A model generated the notes under the pieces. That model made no database searches. It had not been told where the DNA came from and was given only the letters and a program-made list of their open reading frames with translations. From positions 110,001-174,000 of the forward strand of contig JAODTK010001166.1 in NCBI GenBank assembly GCA_026419785.1: a DNA stretch of 64,000 bases, read 5' to 3'. Every line of letters starts with the position of its first letter. The stretch's first letter is position 1. Of the stretch, positions 1 through 12,640 are shown piece after piece. The DNA comes from Sclerodactyla briareus (lineage: Eukaryota > Echinodermata > Holothuroidea > Dendrochirotida > Sclerodactylidae). Both the position numbers and the translations under genes were made by a program.

Positions 1-430
1 TTTTCTTGCCTGACTTTGTTGAGGAGAGACATACACTCACTCACTTTGTTGTTGTGCTGTCCCTGGTTTGTCTGCCTGTTTTTCCCTCTGTTTTTCTTGT
101 ATGGTGGTTGCTATCTCCTGAAACCGTGTGGAGCCGTCATGTTGAAATTTGTGTGGAGGTGTACAGTGAAAGTAATCGTTGTGTATCCTCATTTGATCCC
201 AAATGACCATCTAATTTGTGGATGGAGGCTACCATTTTTCTTGAAAATTTCTGGGCCTACGTGTGTCAATTTGCATAATTTATATGTTAATTTTTGTAAC
301 TTCCATGGAATACAACAAACTTGGGTACATGAAGGGCTATCCTTTGTTCTTAGACCAAAATTAGGTTCGTATGCACTTTTAGAAACTTCTCCCCATATGA
401 AGTCTTGCAAGTTTTCTCACTCAGAAACAT
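1..430 (+). repeat. Dispersed repeat, copy 1 of 2 (partner at 8,446-8,845)
   Basis: This stretch is repeated in the same orientation about 8.4 kb downstream. Shared blocks occur in the same order, for example the words around TTTGTTGAGGAGAGACA, GAGCCGTCATGTTGAAAT, TCCTCATTTGAT and CCATGGAATAC. The copies differ by many small indels and substitutions, so the duplication is not recent. The left end is cut by the window edge. The open frames here are not shared between the copies, so I do not call a gene. Confidence 0.85.
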
Positions 431-439
431 AAGTGGATG

Positions 440-1950
440 TGACTATTCTATATTTGTTTAAAAAAATTAAAGGTAAGTTAGATTCACAATAATGTCAATT
501 TTTGGATTATAACACGAAGCGGACGTTCGTTGGCAAACGAGGCGGATGAGGAGTGGGAGTCAGACTCCTCCAACACATTATGGAAAAGTATAAAAGCAAG
601 TTTGCAGATCGAGTAGGAGGAAAGGAACAACCGCTTCACAAGAAATAGCACCTTCCGCATACAAACCTGCCAAAGTGGATAAATGGCCCACAAGTCAAGC
701 GTTTGCCGATTTTTTATTGTCGAAACCCCGGATGATTGAGCAAAAAATTGTCAATCGTGTCACGTTGGATGTTGTGATTTTATCGATGTTCAAGAAATTT
801 GCAATGACTTCGTCGGTTCGGTTCCTGATGGTTTTCAGACCGCTCAGACTGTAGACCACGGCCACGAATAGCTAAGAGATACCTGTGAAACATATTTTGA
901 CGTGCAATTTTGTTAAATTTCTGGTGGACCAATTTTACAAAATTGCTTCCTAGACATCGCATTTCTAACCAGCTGAAGCATCGATAGACGATGCCACTTC
1001 AATTGAACAATATATATATGGCCTCAATGTCACAAAAAAAGTCCGTTGGCCCATGATCCGAAACCAGACAGCAAACAATTGTGGGAGCGCGTCGAGATAT
1101 CCCTTAACATTGTAATGCGCTATTAGGAATGAATATGTTATGGTTAACAAAGCCCGGGCAAGAAATGTATTATTCTAGCAACAATGAGAAGCATTTTGTT
1201 TAAATCATAGACTAACCAGGAAACCGTGCGAAATTTTCACCCTTTTGACTTTTGTGTGTTTACCTTCATGAATGCAACAAATTCGAACAAACATTGTGAT
1301 ATTCTGTCAAAATTTCCGTCGAAAGAAACGGGTCCGGCCTACGAGGCAAAAAACGAACAATTCTAACTGGGTTCTCTAGAATGGGCTGAACCGGTCTGAC
1401 TTCCAGCCTTTCCCTAGACCCCAAATAGGTGGTGGTCCCATTGGAAGGAATAGGGGGGGATTCAGGCCAATAACCAAAAGAAGAGCATTAACTGTCCTCT
1501 TTCAAAGTTGGGTGACAGGTACGCGACAGCACATTGTCGCACAAAAAAATAAAATTTCAGAGCATGAACTTGTACCTAGAGCCAAGTTTTGTCAAAGGGA
1601 CGGGTGAACCCTGACTGCCTGAGACCCCTCTCAAGGGCCAACTAAGCCGTTAGCCATCGCGTAGTCCAGAAATGTCTTTACGTCATGCTGCGCAGAAGTG
1701 AAACATAAATCTAGACCTCAGTGACGGATTCTAAGTTTTACTTTCTTTCTGCACAGAAAAAATCACATGGCCACCTTACATATAATTTCACAGATGGCGA
1801 TAAATACCTTCACCCAACCACTAAATCAATTTGAGTACGCCCCTAGTATGACAGAGTAATAGCCGACATTTAGATGTTGTTCACATCATTAATTGTAAAT
1901 CCAAAAATGCTTGGACTCTGGCTCAGACTTACCAAATTGCGGAGCCCTTT
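440..1950. other. No gene or recognisable element seen
   Basis: Only short open frames with no protein-like composition occur here. I see no splice-bounded exon, no inverted ends and no tandem structure. It may be old, decayed repeat DNA. Confidence 0.5.
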
Positions 1951-1954
1951 GAAG

Positions 1955-3445
1955 GAGCGCAAAGTTATTCTGAGATTGAAAAATTCAGGGCAAAAATTGG
2001 ACAATGAATTCGGGGGAAGGAAAATCTGGACAGAAAAAGGGCAAAAAGTGAAGGGGGAGGAAATGCCCAAAATGTCTGCTGACTGGCCTTAAAATTTTCA
2101 ATTCAAACGCCCGAAAAACATGCAAATTTTTCGCACGCTCGCGCGGGGCTGTTTTATGATCGTTTAAGCAAACATTCTGCAAAAAAATCCAAAAGGGTTC
2201 CCCGTACGTACGGCCAGGTCATCACACTTTTTCTCCTCTCGATTTATATTCTGCAGTCGCCTCGAATGCATGAGGACCAAATTGTTCCACTGATGTGCTC
2301 AAACAAGCTGGCACTGGAATCACATTGGCTTTGCAGTCATAGTAAGGGGGAATTCTCCGGAGGAAAGTTGAGGTCCCAGGTGGTCAATAGTGAAAACACA
2401 TAGTATGGAGGACTTCCGAAAAGTTGGGGATCACGCCCCTACAAAGGACTGCGCCTTGGATTGGAAATAGTCCTAGCAGATACACCGTAATATTGTAATG
2501 ACAAACATATTCCATTCATTTTTTCAAACCCCAGTTAGGTGATATTGTAAATCTATTCCCAACAATATAGTAAGAGGTTAGTAAGAAGTATATCACGGAT
2601 GCGAACAGAATCAACTTAGCCAACAAATCAGTCATAATATCCGAGATGGGTCGGGCAGGGTTGCAGGATAATTTGAGAGTCGAAAAAACGAAAGAAAATA
2701 CCCAAATTCGGAGGATATGGACGAAATTGGGGCAAAAAGTAAAATGAAAAGTTTTCAATTAGGATTTGGTGGTGAAATTTTCTCGGCGATCAGTACTGAT
2801 ATAGTTATGCATATAAACTGCAATGAAATCCACCTATTTTAGTCTGGGAAATTGGCTACACCAATGTTACTGAACCTTGTGAACGCTGTACTGTGCACCT
2901 GGTCAATTTATTGTAGCGGGTGTGCGGGGGTTCACAGTGCTTAATTAATTTGATCATCGTCTAAACTGATTCAATGATTGTCTAACCAAAACAATAATCG
3001 GTTTGGAAATGGTCTAAGTACCCAATAATTCCAGGTGCGGCCCCAGATGAAGATCTGGACCCACTAGGGCTGAAGTCGCAGGATTACCCATGTTTTCTAC
3101 CGAGGATCGAATTTTGGATCGAATGGCCAAAAGTGCATAAAGTTTTTTTGTAATGGCGGTTTTCTTACCCGGAGTTGTCGAATATGCGATGTAATGTTCG
3201 AATCATTTTGTTCACTCGACTTGAATAATTTCAGGAGCCTTGGGGGGAGACTGCCCCCCCCCCCCCCCAATTTGTTGTGAGAGGAAGAATTCGGGCGGCG
3301 AAAATTCGTGGAAAATTTGGGAAGGAGAAAAGAAAGCAACCTGACTGAAAAAAATGCTGAAATTTTCTGCTGACTCTTTCGATAAAATGCCCGGAAAAAA
3401 CATGCAAAAAACTCCGTGCGCTTCGCGCGCACTGGTAGTCGTCGA
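1955..3445. repeat. Three diverged copies of one interspersed repeat, with a 15-base poly-C
   Basis: Related purine-rich blocks lie at about 1,960-2,170, 2,660-2,760 and 3,230-3,440. They share words such as GGGCAAAAAGT or GGCAAAAAGT (first two), AATTCGGG (first and third) and a CCCGAAAAACATGCAAA-like 3' part (first and third). The third copy contains a run of 15 C (3,254-3,268) and ends in a CGCTTCGCGCGCAC inverted repeat. The minus-strand open frames across it read low-complexity F/S-rich peptide and are not credible genes. Confidence 0.55.
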
Positions 3446-3449
3446 TAAC

Positions 3450-4585
3450 GGACTTGTAAAATTCGGCTAAATATTTAGTGCTCTCTAATTGGAATGGTCC
3501 CGTGACGCCTATGGCTTTTCCAGGACGTTGGGCAGCCCCTAGGATCCCACGCAAACGAACCAGGAGAATAAAAATACCATGTGTGATATGCGGTTAATCA
3601 CTCTTAGTATGCCAATGACAACTTTTTTGTCTGTCTCTACTCAAATCACACATGTGATGGGTGCTTGTTCGAGTTGGCAAGTGCCGTTTCCGTTGATCTG
3701 GAGGTTATGAAAAGCTTTAACATTTTTCTTTGTACGCTTCGGCCAACCAATGGTGGCGTCCGCTTAGATGGGAGGTGCCCTTCCATGTTTCCCCCCACTT
3801 TTCAAAGAGGTCGGACGCCATGATACCAATCATAGTGGCTATTAGTGTGTTCAGCCAAATCGAATTTCTCCAATAGGGAGGTAACGCTACATGCTGGAGG
3901 ATCGGCCATCTCCTTTAAGACCGCTTATCGCCGAGGTGACTCAGTTATTTTGTTCATATGTCGATACAACACAAGCATCTAGTATACGTTTCCGGTCTTA
4001 CACTTAAACTACCTGGAGCAATATCGCTAACAATGTTTCAGGGGTATTTTACCAATAAGAAAATCTACGGGTTTATAGCACGGCCACTTGACCTTGTTCA
4101 TTGGCCCCATGGCCACATAAAATGAGGTATATAGTGCAGGGTATTTCCAGGAGGTTCACCCACTTAATGCTTATCTTTGTTAGGTTCATGCTGCCGTTGC
4201 TCAGTGCACAGTGTTATGTTTAGTTAGTTTAGGTGTAGTTTAGGTGAATGAGGGGTCAGGAAGCCACAACATCCAGGAAAGAAAATGAACAACCTCGAAC
4301 TAAAAATCAGCCCGTGATTCCTGAAGAAAAATAAATCAAGACTGTTCTGAACGCATTCACACTCTTAGAGCAAATCAACATTTTCAGGAAGACAATTTCC
4401 ACTCATTGATCACTCTCGCGCGAAGAATATGATTCGAATGTCATCTGCAGCGCTTGCTCACGAAGCTGAGCAAGTGACCTCTATTTGCAGTAGTAACATT
4501 GGATTAAATTCAATAGAAGTAGTGGAAGGACAGGCCATCGAGTCCATGGACAATGTGAAAAACCTGACTCAAGTCAACCGAATTC
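3450..4585. other. No gene or recognisable element seen
   Basis: There is no exon-like frame and no clear repeat structure. The right part may be the 3' tail of the LINE that follows on the minus strand. Confidence 0.4.
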
Positions 4586-4589
4586 GCTC

Positions 4590-7400
4590 AGCTCCATGGT
4601 AGGGTTAGACCGAGACGCTTAATCTTTCTAGTAAGATAAATTTTAGGACAGTGAATCATTCTAGTTTGCCCCTACGCTGACGTTCTCAATTAACTGCTGC
4701 TGGCCTTTTTGCCATGGAGGATTCCACACTTGTACAGAATACTCTAGGTGCGGTCTTACCAGCTGCATTATAACAGCCCTGACAACAAATCCTATCAAGG
4801 ACTGACGTGACGTCTAATCATAGCCAAGTGATAAATTACCTTGTCTCACAGCTTCGGCACACTGCTTGGAAGGTTTCTAAGGTTTCGGAGAATCAAAAAA
4901 CAAACCCCAAGATCTAGTTTTTCTGAAATCCACCTCTTGGAATTAATTTCGGCATTCAGCTTGAAAGGAAGCGAGCCGATGTGAAAGCAAAACGTGGCAT
5001 AACTTTGCACTTGTCCGACATTGAAAAACATTGCCAGTCGAAGACCATTTGGAAATTATATCCAGATCCCTTCGATACAATTTGCAGCATCTAATTCGAA
5101 CGTGACCTCCGATAAAACTCAGTATCGTCAGCGAACTTCGTAACCCTTGAATGAACAGAACCTTCAAAATCGTTCAATATACGCCAGAAAAAGGAGCGGC
5201 ACAAGAAACCGAATCCATGGGGAAACACCACTAGTGATAACGAAACGATTCTTCCTTAAACCCATCTCAAATCAGACTATGCTCATTGAAATAATCAACC
5301 ATATGATCCGAATGATTGATTCCATCCGTGCAGACAACACTAGTAGACTGATGGCTCTGAATTAACAAGGAAGAGACCGTTTACCTTTCTTGTTCTGAAA
5401 ATAGAGAGAAAATTTGCTTCCTCAATCATCCGGAAACAATACCTTCTTGTAGAGTCTTATGAAAACAAGGAGCTAGTGGATACAGTACAAACTCGTCGGC
5501 AAAGGATTTTAGTAAGAAAGGATAAAACTCCGTCAGGACCACGGAGCTATCACTTTGGAGCTTCTGCAGTTTCTCCGTTACTAAACCAGACGAACACACC
5601 TATTACCCCAATACTATGTGGAGAAAGAAACCCCGACAACTAGGTCCCCAAAATTATCCAAGTTCACATGAGTAAAAAAGACGAGAAGTAAATGTAATTA
5701 TTAAGAACCTAGCATATCCTGGCAGCGCTGATTGTACTACCGGAGTTGGAATCGATCAAAGGTACCAATGCTTTGTGTCCTTGACTTTCTGCTCCCCCCA
5801 CACATAAGAGGGGGAAAAAAAAAGCACGAGGAGTCTCCCTGTGATATTAGAGGCAATCCTGCCTCTAGAAATCACGTTAGCCCAGAAGAAGAAACTAAAC
5901 GCTGACAAGCTTTGGTGAACTTTGAATGCTCTAGATCAGGACACGGCCCAAGAAGAACGATAAAGTCCGCCATAAATGTCGCTTAAGTTTGATGGCCAGA
6001 ACAAAACTTCCATTTTAATCCAAGAAGGCCTGTTGCTTGTTCTACTTGCATTCGTTTCCTCCAAGGAACGTGAACCTTCATAACCTCGTTACCTTTTCAA
6101 TGAAACCATTCCAAGATTCTAACAGCATTCGTAATTTCTAACAATTTATGACAATCTACATTGCTAAAAACATGGAAATGCCTATCCACATCGGCCTTCG
6201 CGAAACAAGGAACAAGCTCTAGACTCTGTGGGATATTGACAAGAACAGACACATGAAAGCTAAAAGATCTGTGATCACTGCACACCGAGCTACCAAAGGC
6301 CTCGACATTATCTACAGACTCTGGATCACTGCGCAAAACTAATATCCAAAAAAATATTATGCTCTGGAGGAAAACTGTACATGATGAAAAAGGAAATAAT
6401 CCGCGTGCATTGACAAACGCCAGGATCCATGACTGCCATTAGTACCATTAGACCAAGAATTATCTGGATAATTGAAATCAACCTTAATAATTGTACTCTT
6501 CCAGAAACTTCGAAAAGCTTGTCGAAAGAGAAGAGTTGTTGCTTCAGAGCTATTGGAGACGGTACACAACCCCAACTAATAAAGAACTGGACTACCTGAT
6601 GAGTTGTTAGACGATTCCACACCAACCGATTGACAAAATGACACCAATATCGGCCTTTTCAAAACTATTCAAGGTCTAGACCTCACATACAACAAAACTC
6701 CACCACCAATGCACGAAGAGATCTATACTTATCTTGGCCTATGAAACAACCAAAACCCAGGAGGTGGAACTTCGCTGGGGGAAATATCACTGTTCAACCA
6801 CGACTCCGGTAATACCAATGATGGTCAGGCTTGCGTTCCTGGACTAAAATATGCAACTCATCAAAACTTGTTCATGATACTTGAACACTAGCACAGAAAA
6901 AACGACAAGCTGGCAAATATCTATCGCTACTGTGACCTGCCAGACCTCCCATCTGGCGATGCTTACTAGTATTACAACCTGCCAGTAAGGCTACGGACAC
7001 CTGAAACCCTCCGCCCCAAATTTAGTTACAATCCTTCCACGCAGAAATTGACCAACTTGCCAAACAGTGAAGCCCCCGCAACATTAAGGTGAAGGAACAT
7101 ATTAGCGAAAAAGATCCATCCGACCAAGGAAACACGGAAATCACAAACTGAACGCCCTCCCCAGCACACGTCTAATTTAAACCACCTTAAGACCACCGCT
7201 ATCGTCTACCTCACGCGGCCGTCAAACCTAGGTAGAATGCCACCAATCGCGACTTCGACCCTAGTGGACTTTCGCCCGCAACAACAGTTCACGGAAAATC
7301 GGGGATCTTAGGGACGTCCTGACTGTCACCCCGGAGATGATTAGTTGCTATCTCGACAAACACCACCTCCTCATCCCCCACGATCCTGTTTACCCTAGCA
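4590..7400 (-). mobile_element. Decayed non-LTR retrotransposon (LINE, CR1/L2/Jockey-like)
   Basis: Read on the minus strand, protein fragments appear in the order expected for a LINE ORF2, broken by many indels and stops. First comes an endonuclease end with a CSDHRSFSF block (about 6,250), which is the SDH motif of the apurinic-type endonuclease. A reverse-transcriptase entry region follows at about 5,470-5,200, with a KKGK-like segment and an ESII-H-M-DYF-like segment. Next is LDIISKWSS followed by a MFFNVG-K-KVM-like segment (about 5,080-5,000). The thumb block VRPHLEYSVQVWNPP lies at about 4,760-4,700. This block order is typical of CR1/L2/Jockey-type LINEs. Frames switch every 50-150 bases, so the copy is inactive. 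The upstream limit (about 7.2-7.4 kb) is uncertain. A shorter relative lies at 42,520-42,745 on the plus strand. Confidence 0.85.
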
Positions 7401-8445
7401 CTAATATCCTCCACCCTAGCCCCAGGAAGACTCATTGTACATAGGTGTCAATTACAGGGAGAACATTTTGATAGCTTTGCGATTGTCTGAATATACTGCC
7501 GTATGGCCTAACACAGGGATTTTAAAAATAGTCTCATTGTTGAGGCAAGGATGCAGTGCATTTCCTACCTTACTATGGAGAGGTCATCGACGAAGTGGGT
7601 AAAGGTGAATACACCACTAAGGATTTAACAGTGAAGTCTTGAAGTATGTAAAGGCCAGGTCATGGAACATATTTGCTTAAACTAGCACAGGCGAAAAAAG
7701 GGTATTCAAAAACCCACACCCCGAAAGTTGGAAAGTTTCTAGCATGTTGCCTAGTTGGAATATATCTCAATTTAACTTGAGAAATTTGAGGAATTTAGGA
7801 CATCACGGGGGAAACGATGGCTCAGCCGCCCAATGGACCCTACACTGTAATGCTCTGCAGCGTTTGCGCCATGATAACAGAAAGGCAAAATATTGGTATT
7901 CATTAGAAATGATGAGGTTATTCTTTAATTATTCTGTGGACGATTTGTAGGCACTTTTTAAATTTTTTTCAGATCCTATCTATAGTTTGCTGGTACGTGA
8001 TTTTCAAAAGAACGTTTTACATTGACTTGTATCACTGGTGATCCTGCGGTTCCCCCGTGATGTCACCAAAGCAAAATTTTGAAATAGCTGGATGTTGCCT
8101 TAACGTACACTCGACTCGGCTGAAATTTTGTCTTGGGGTTCTGCTGACATAGTGTAATAAATAGGAGTACCAAAAGTCCAGTCAGATTTACAATGACATG
8201 GACTTGAACAAAAACTGTGCTGTGTAAAGTTGGTCTGTTTTGTGTAGTGTGTTATGCCTATTTGCCTGGTGTACTTTGTTCAATCCGTGGTTTTGCTGAA
8301 GGAAGTTCAAGAAGATGATCAGTGGTCAGTCTTGTTTGTGTGTCCTGTGTGCGTTTCGCATGTTATGTTGTAGCTCCCAACTTAACATACTTCCAAAAAT
8401 GTCACTGGGGGTCATTCTACCAATCAGGTCATTCCTGCTGGTTTT
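7400..8445. other. No gene seen
   Basis: I found no convincing coding segment. The right portion (about 8,200-8,445) may belong to the same dispersed repeat as 8,446-8,845, extending beyond what the truncated copy at the window edge can show. Confidence 0.35.
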
Positions 8446-8845
8446 TCTTGTCTGAACTTTGTTTGAGGAGAGACAGAGCACTCACTTTGTTGGTTGTGCT
8501 GTTGTGTGTGATGACCGGTTTGCCATCTGTTTTCGTGTAGTGTGGTTTGATATCTCCTGACCGGGGGAGCCGTCATGTTGAAATTTTGTGTGGGAGGGTA
8601 CAGGGAAGAGTCATCGTGTGATATCCTCATTTGATACCAAATGACCAGGCTAATTTGGTGGATGGAGGCTTACATTTTTCTTGAAAAATTAGGGCCACCG
8701 TGGGTCAAATTTGCAGAATTTATGGAATTTGGTATTCCATGGAATACCAACAAACTTGGGTACATGAGGGCTATCTTGGGTCTTGACCAAAATGTAGGTC
8801 TGTATGAAAACTGTAGAAAACTTCTCACCAATGATTGATCAGAAG
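8446..8845 (+). repeat. Dispersed repeat, copy 2 of 2
   Basis: Same orientation and block order as 1-430. Short frames cross it, but their peptides are not conserved between the copies, which argues against coding. Confidence 0.85.
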
Positions 8846-9635
8846 CGGAAATATACACATGGCTGATTCACCCGCCTACACATGGCTAGTTCAAGGTCAG
8901 AATCATTAAAGGGACATAATAACAATTCAGCTCATAGTAAACAAATGGAAAAGCCCATGTTTCAGGCCTTGAATAATCATGAGCTCGGAAGGTATGACAT
9001 CCTTCGAAGTTCCAACACGATGTTAAGGCTACTTCTGGTGACCACAAGGCCTAGTTCAAAGGCTTACTCGACGAATGGAAAACCCAATGAGCCAGTCTGT
9101 GACAATTCAAACTAGTCAAACCTGCCCAACTTGTTCAGCAATGAAGTCATAATAAACAAATCGGTGAGAAAATTATGGAATAAATCCTATGATGCTCTCG
9201 CAGAAATTAACATTGATGATTGGACGGTTGAGCTACAGACCATTGTTGCTCTAGTTATCCTAGTTTGGGGACCACAGACGCATCATGGGAGGGAAGGGAC
9301 ACTTCCAATGAGGGACCAGACAGGTGCGCCAAATGAGTATACATAGAGAAACCGCACTGCCGCGCGAAGCGAAGCGATCGCGAAAAGAAATGTTTTCATT
9401 CTTGGACATCCCATGGAAAAGTCAGGCAATCTTTGATATAAACTTATCCTCACCAGAATTTTGATGGTCTTTGTACGATTTGTGGCGATCCTTTGACGAA
9501 TATTCGATAAGCTATTCTATTGGCTTAGTATGTTGCATCAGCATGCCCACTCAACGTTCAGAAAGTGGGGTCTGTAAAGAATGCTAATACCCTAATATAT
9601 TTCAATTGCAATATACAGTGGAAGCACCATTTTCA
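8846..9635. other. No gene seen; CG-rich inverted motif near 9,360
   Basis: The stretch around 9,357-9,382 holds a GCGCGAAGCGAAGCGATCGCG-like inverted motif. It recurs in variant form at 3,418-3,432 and 14,770-14,783, so it looks like part of an interspersed repeat. No exon is visible. Confidence 0.4.
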
Positions 9636-9639
9636 TACT

Positions 9640-9880
9640 GGTGGGTGACACAAGGGGGCACATTACATTTGGGGGGGGGGGCACGAGAACACTATCTAAG
9701 CGGGATATGCGCCCCCCCCCCCCCCAGACGGCCGGAATGCCCTCTCCCGGGCGTTCTAGGCTACACGGAATAAGCTTCAAATTTGGGCATTCTGGAGACA
9801 AAAAAAAATTCTGTAATCGGCGGAAAATTGAAAACATTCTGTCAGACCTCGGTATAAAATCTCATCCCTTGTGTTGAAAA
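9640..9880 (+). repeat. Interspersed repeat with facing poly-G and poly-C runs (copy 1 of 3)
   Basis: An 11-base G run (9,671-9,681) and a 14-base C run (9,712-9,725) face each other across about 30 bases. The downstream sequence (AGCTTCAAAT, GTAATCGGCGGAAAAT, CAGACCTCGGTA) recurs at 12,395-12,640 and, more diverged, at 58,050-58,300. The repeat is therefore a family and not a local accident. Confidence 0.65.
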
Positions 9881-9899
9881 CAGTTATGATGTGTTTGGA

Positions 9900-10095
9900 C
9901 CATTATTTGAACCTAAAATTTCCTCTACTCTCCATTATCCTGCTCCAAGCCGGTAAGATTGCGAGGGGCATCCCCGGGATGATCACGAATACCACGCGGA
10001 CACGCGGAACAATCGCTACATGACCGATTCGAGGAAAACGCAACCGCCCACCCGCCCGCCCGCCCGCGTGCTTGGAAAACGGCTCCATTGAAAAA
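9900..10095 (-). mobile_element. Fragment of GC-rich-ended MITE
   Basis: On the minus strand this matches the left part of the element at 29,549-30,240. Shared features are the GGAGCCGTTTCCATGCACGC-like edge, the CGGGCGGGCGGG tract, GAATCGGTCATGTAGCGAT, CGTGGTATT and CAATCTTAC-GGCTTG. The partner end is missing, so it is a truncated copy. Confidence 0.7.
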
Positions 10096-10149
10096 CTAGA
10101 CAGTGATGTGATTGATTTGATTGCTAAGGGTTCGGAAGCCCATTGGACC

Positions 10150-10590
10150 ATCGTGGAACCCTAACCGATTTTTTGATCGTGGATGAGCACCGCGAAAACT
10201 CGCCTTCTCTTCTCGACTAGTGCTCAGAGATATCGAGCCAGGAGTGACACCAATCCCTGCTCCGGGACCGCAATTTTACGTCCCCATCCGACGGCGAGCA
10301 GGAACTCAGGACCGACACTTTCTCAGAACCTGGGGAGCGGAAGATGTTTGACGCAACTGCTCACAGCCGAAAGACGAGCCTATTGCAAGTGCCCCCGAAA
10401 CCAACCCACCTAATTACCAAGCCCACTGCGCACAGCCAGGACAGGAAACTAAGACCAGGAACCACGCCAGTCGAACTGCAATACAGCCACTTCTGGAAAA
10501 AACCGCCGGGCTGATCGGCTGAATTCGAACCCGGGACATGTTTGCATGCAAAAAGCGACATGATACCGCTCTACTATTCTCCGCCCACCA
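10150..10590 (-). mobile_element. tRNA-derived SINE, copy 1
   Basis: The minus strand starts (about 10,588) with a tRNA-like head. It has an A-box-like TAGTAGAGCGG and a B-box-like GGGTTCGAATTC, spaced as in RNA polymerase III promoters. A ~350-bp body follows. The body recurs at 30,790-31,200 and 49,395-49,745 with shared blocks (CTCGCCTTCTCTTCTC, CTCAGAACCTGG, ACTGCTCACAG on the plus strand), all in the same orientation. The head cannot fold as a full tRNA, so it is not a functional tRNA gene. Confidence 0.8.
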
Positions 10591-10594
10591 TGTG

Positions 10595-11130
10595 TAAGCG
10601 GGTAAAACGCCCACGGGTATATCCCCCCTTTTGAGCTTGATGCTTTTGAGCATCATTGGGAAGAAGTATCTAACACCCCTAAAGACCCCCATTTTGGTCA
10701 AAAACCAAGACAAACTCATCCACCACTTTTGTGTAATCATGGGTGTTATAGGCCATGAAGTATGCAAATTTGACACATGATGGATTTGAAATGACTTCTA
10801 ACTTTGTGAGGAACAATGTAGCCCCCATCCCCCAGTTTTCGTTCAAAAATCTGACAAAGTTTGAAAATTTCGCTTAAATTTTGCAAGTTTCATCACCTCC
10901 GATGACCTTGAAATACCTCCCCAATTTTTCGGATTCAACTAAGTTCGTTCCCCAAAACCAACTTTTCATTCCAAATCTGACAAGTTTAGAAAATCGCTAA
11001 ATTTCGCAATTTGACCTTTGATGACCTTGAAATTACCCTTCCACATTTTTCGGGATCAGTTATAATCCCTACCCACCAAGTTTTTTCGTTCAAATCCGAC
11101 TAACTTGGAAAATTTAGCGAAAATTATGCA
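10595..11130 (+). repeat. Tandem ~125-bp units (TGACCTTGAAAT family)
   Basis: Three to four diverged units carry the repeated order GATGACCTTGAAAT, CCC-CC-A-TTTTCGG, TTCAAATC-GAC, AACTTGGAAAATTT and ATGCAAATT. The first part (10,595-10,830, beginning near GCGGGTAAAACGCCCACG) is also found at 57,105-57,350. A related head in opposite orientation sits near 63,915-63,955. Confidence 0.75.
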
Positions 11131-12390
11131 AATTAGCGGCCCCCAATCATTGCAGCGATGCCCACTTACTTTTCCGAACTCCAGTTCAAGTGTCCAAGTT
11201 TTAGATCAATCGGAAAAGCATAAAAGAGTTATTGCGCCCGCCCGCGTGGCATGGAAACTCGGCTTGAGACAGTTTCACAGTCTCTGCTCGTGTTCCCTAA
11301 ACCTAATGCACGAAGGACGCGACTGGTTACGATTGATCATACGGGGCCGTCGTCGCGCCACGACATTCGTGGGATCGCCGCCCGATGTTCACACCCACTG
11401 ATTATTTTCCCTACGATTGCCAAGTGAGTAATATTCCTATCCAATCGTGTGGTCGATTTTTGGCAATTTTTGTCGCAATGCCTCTCCCGTTCCCGAATAA
11501 CGTGTTGGCCTATTGATTAAGGCCTGGCAACCCCTCGTGATCCGGCTGCTATGGGTTCGTTTTCACGTAACACCCTTAGGCAAAGTCGTGGCTAACGGAC
11601 GCCTTGGGTTTGGAATGGTACCTAATTAATCAGGTTTTTCTAATGATCAGGGATGTGCTCGTTGAACGCTCATTGAGCCTCCAGGGATACGCTATCAATG
11701 AGAAAGGGTATTGAAGATAATATAAGAACAGTACTAGCCTGCAATTTATTAAACCTATGACATGAGCTGCCGATTGCGAATAGCATAAATGACTCATATT
11801 CTTCACTATAACACAGTAGCTCATGAAGTCACACTTACATTGGTATATTGCCAGTCCGCTACTTCTTGGACGTCGTACGAGGTTTATCCCAAATTCAACG
11901 TCTGCGATCGGGTGAACAGACAAGACTGGGAATGTCGACACACACACCCCGCATCCTTAACGGCCTGCTTGAAAATCAAACGAACTTCCTGTAGTCAATC
12001 TTATCATGAGTGTGTTGTCAAGTTCGTGTTCACCTGGGCAGACATTATCATGCGTTCTCGGGCTGGACCTGCTGTTTAGTCGCAGACCGCGAAGTGGTTG
12101 ATATTAACGACAACCGATAAACCCTACTGGTCCAGAGGGCCATTAAGACGCGCCTCTAATTGACTTTTATCACAATTTGAAAGCTCCATTGCTTCGCCTT
12201 GGGTCTGAGAGTATGCCTATGATCAGTCCGCTGATTGGCCTATTTTCCTGTGACGTACTTCAGATGCTGTTCAAGCTGCCAAGAGTGGTATGTGTGTGGG
12301 TGTGAATGCCCGCTCTCAAGCGCATAGCATACGATTGGGTGAGAGCGGCTACAAAATTCCGACTAGAAAACAAAAATTCCAACTGAGCCA
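11131..12390. other. No gene seen; short GC-rich MITE end at ~11,235-11,275
   Basis: The segment GCGCCCGCCCGCGTGGCATG at about 11,235-11,255 matches the end of the GC-rich MITE family. I see no matching partner end nearby. The rest shows no exon-like frame. Confidence 0.45.
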
Positions 12391-12394
12391 GGTA

Positions 12395-12640
12395 GAATCT
12401 GGGTGGGGTGGTGGTGGGGGAACAGACAATGGACAGTAAGGGAGGGGGTGTACTATCTAAGCGAGGAGCGCGATCATCGGTTGGTTGTGCAAGTTCCCGG
12501 ATGACCGGAAATGACATTCCCCAGGCGTTTCAGGCGGCATGTGCCGCAGCTTCAAAACAGGGATATTTTATGATCACAAATTTTGTAATCGGTAGAAAAT
12601 TTCGTCGGACCTCGGTACTATCGCTGCCCTGACTTACGCT
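12395..12640 (+). repeat. Interspersed repeat, copy 2 of 3
   Basis: Shares CTATCTAAGCG, CAGCTTCAAA, TTTGTAATCGG--GAAAATT and CGGACCTCGGTA with 9,640-9,880. The poly-G/poly-C pair is reduced to shorter G-rich segments. Confidence 0.65.

Noticed and set aside
10520-10590. Functional tRNA gene
   Set aside because: Has Pol III boxes but cannot form a full cloverleaf, and continues into a repeated SINE body.
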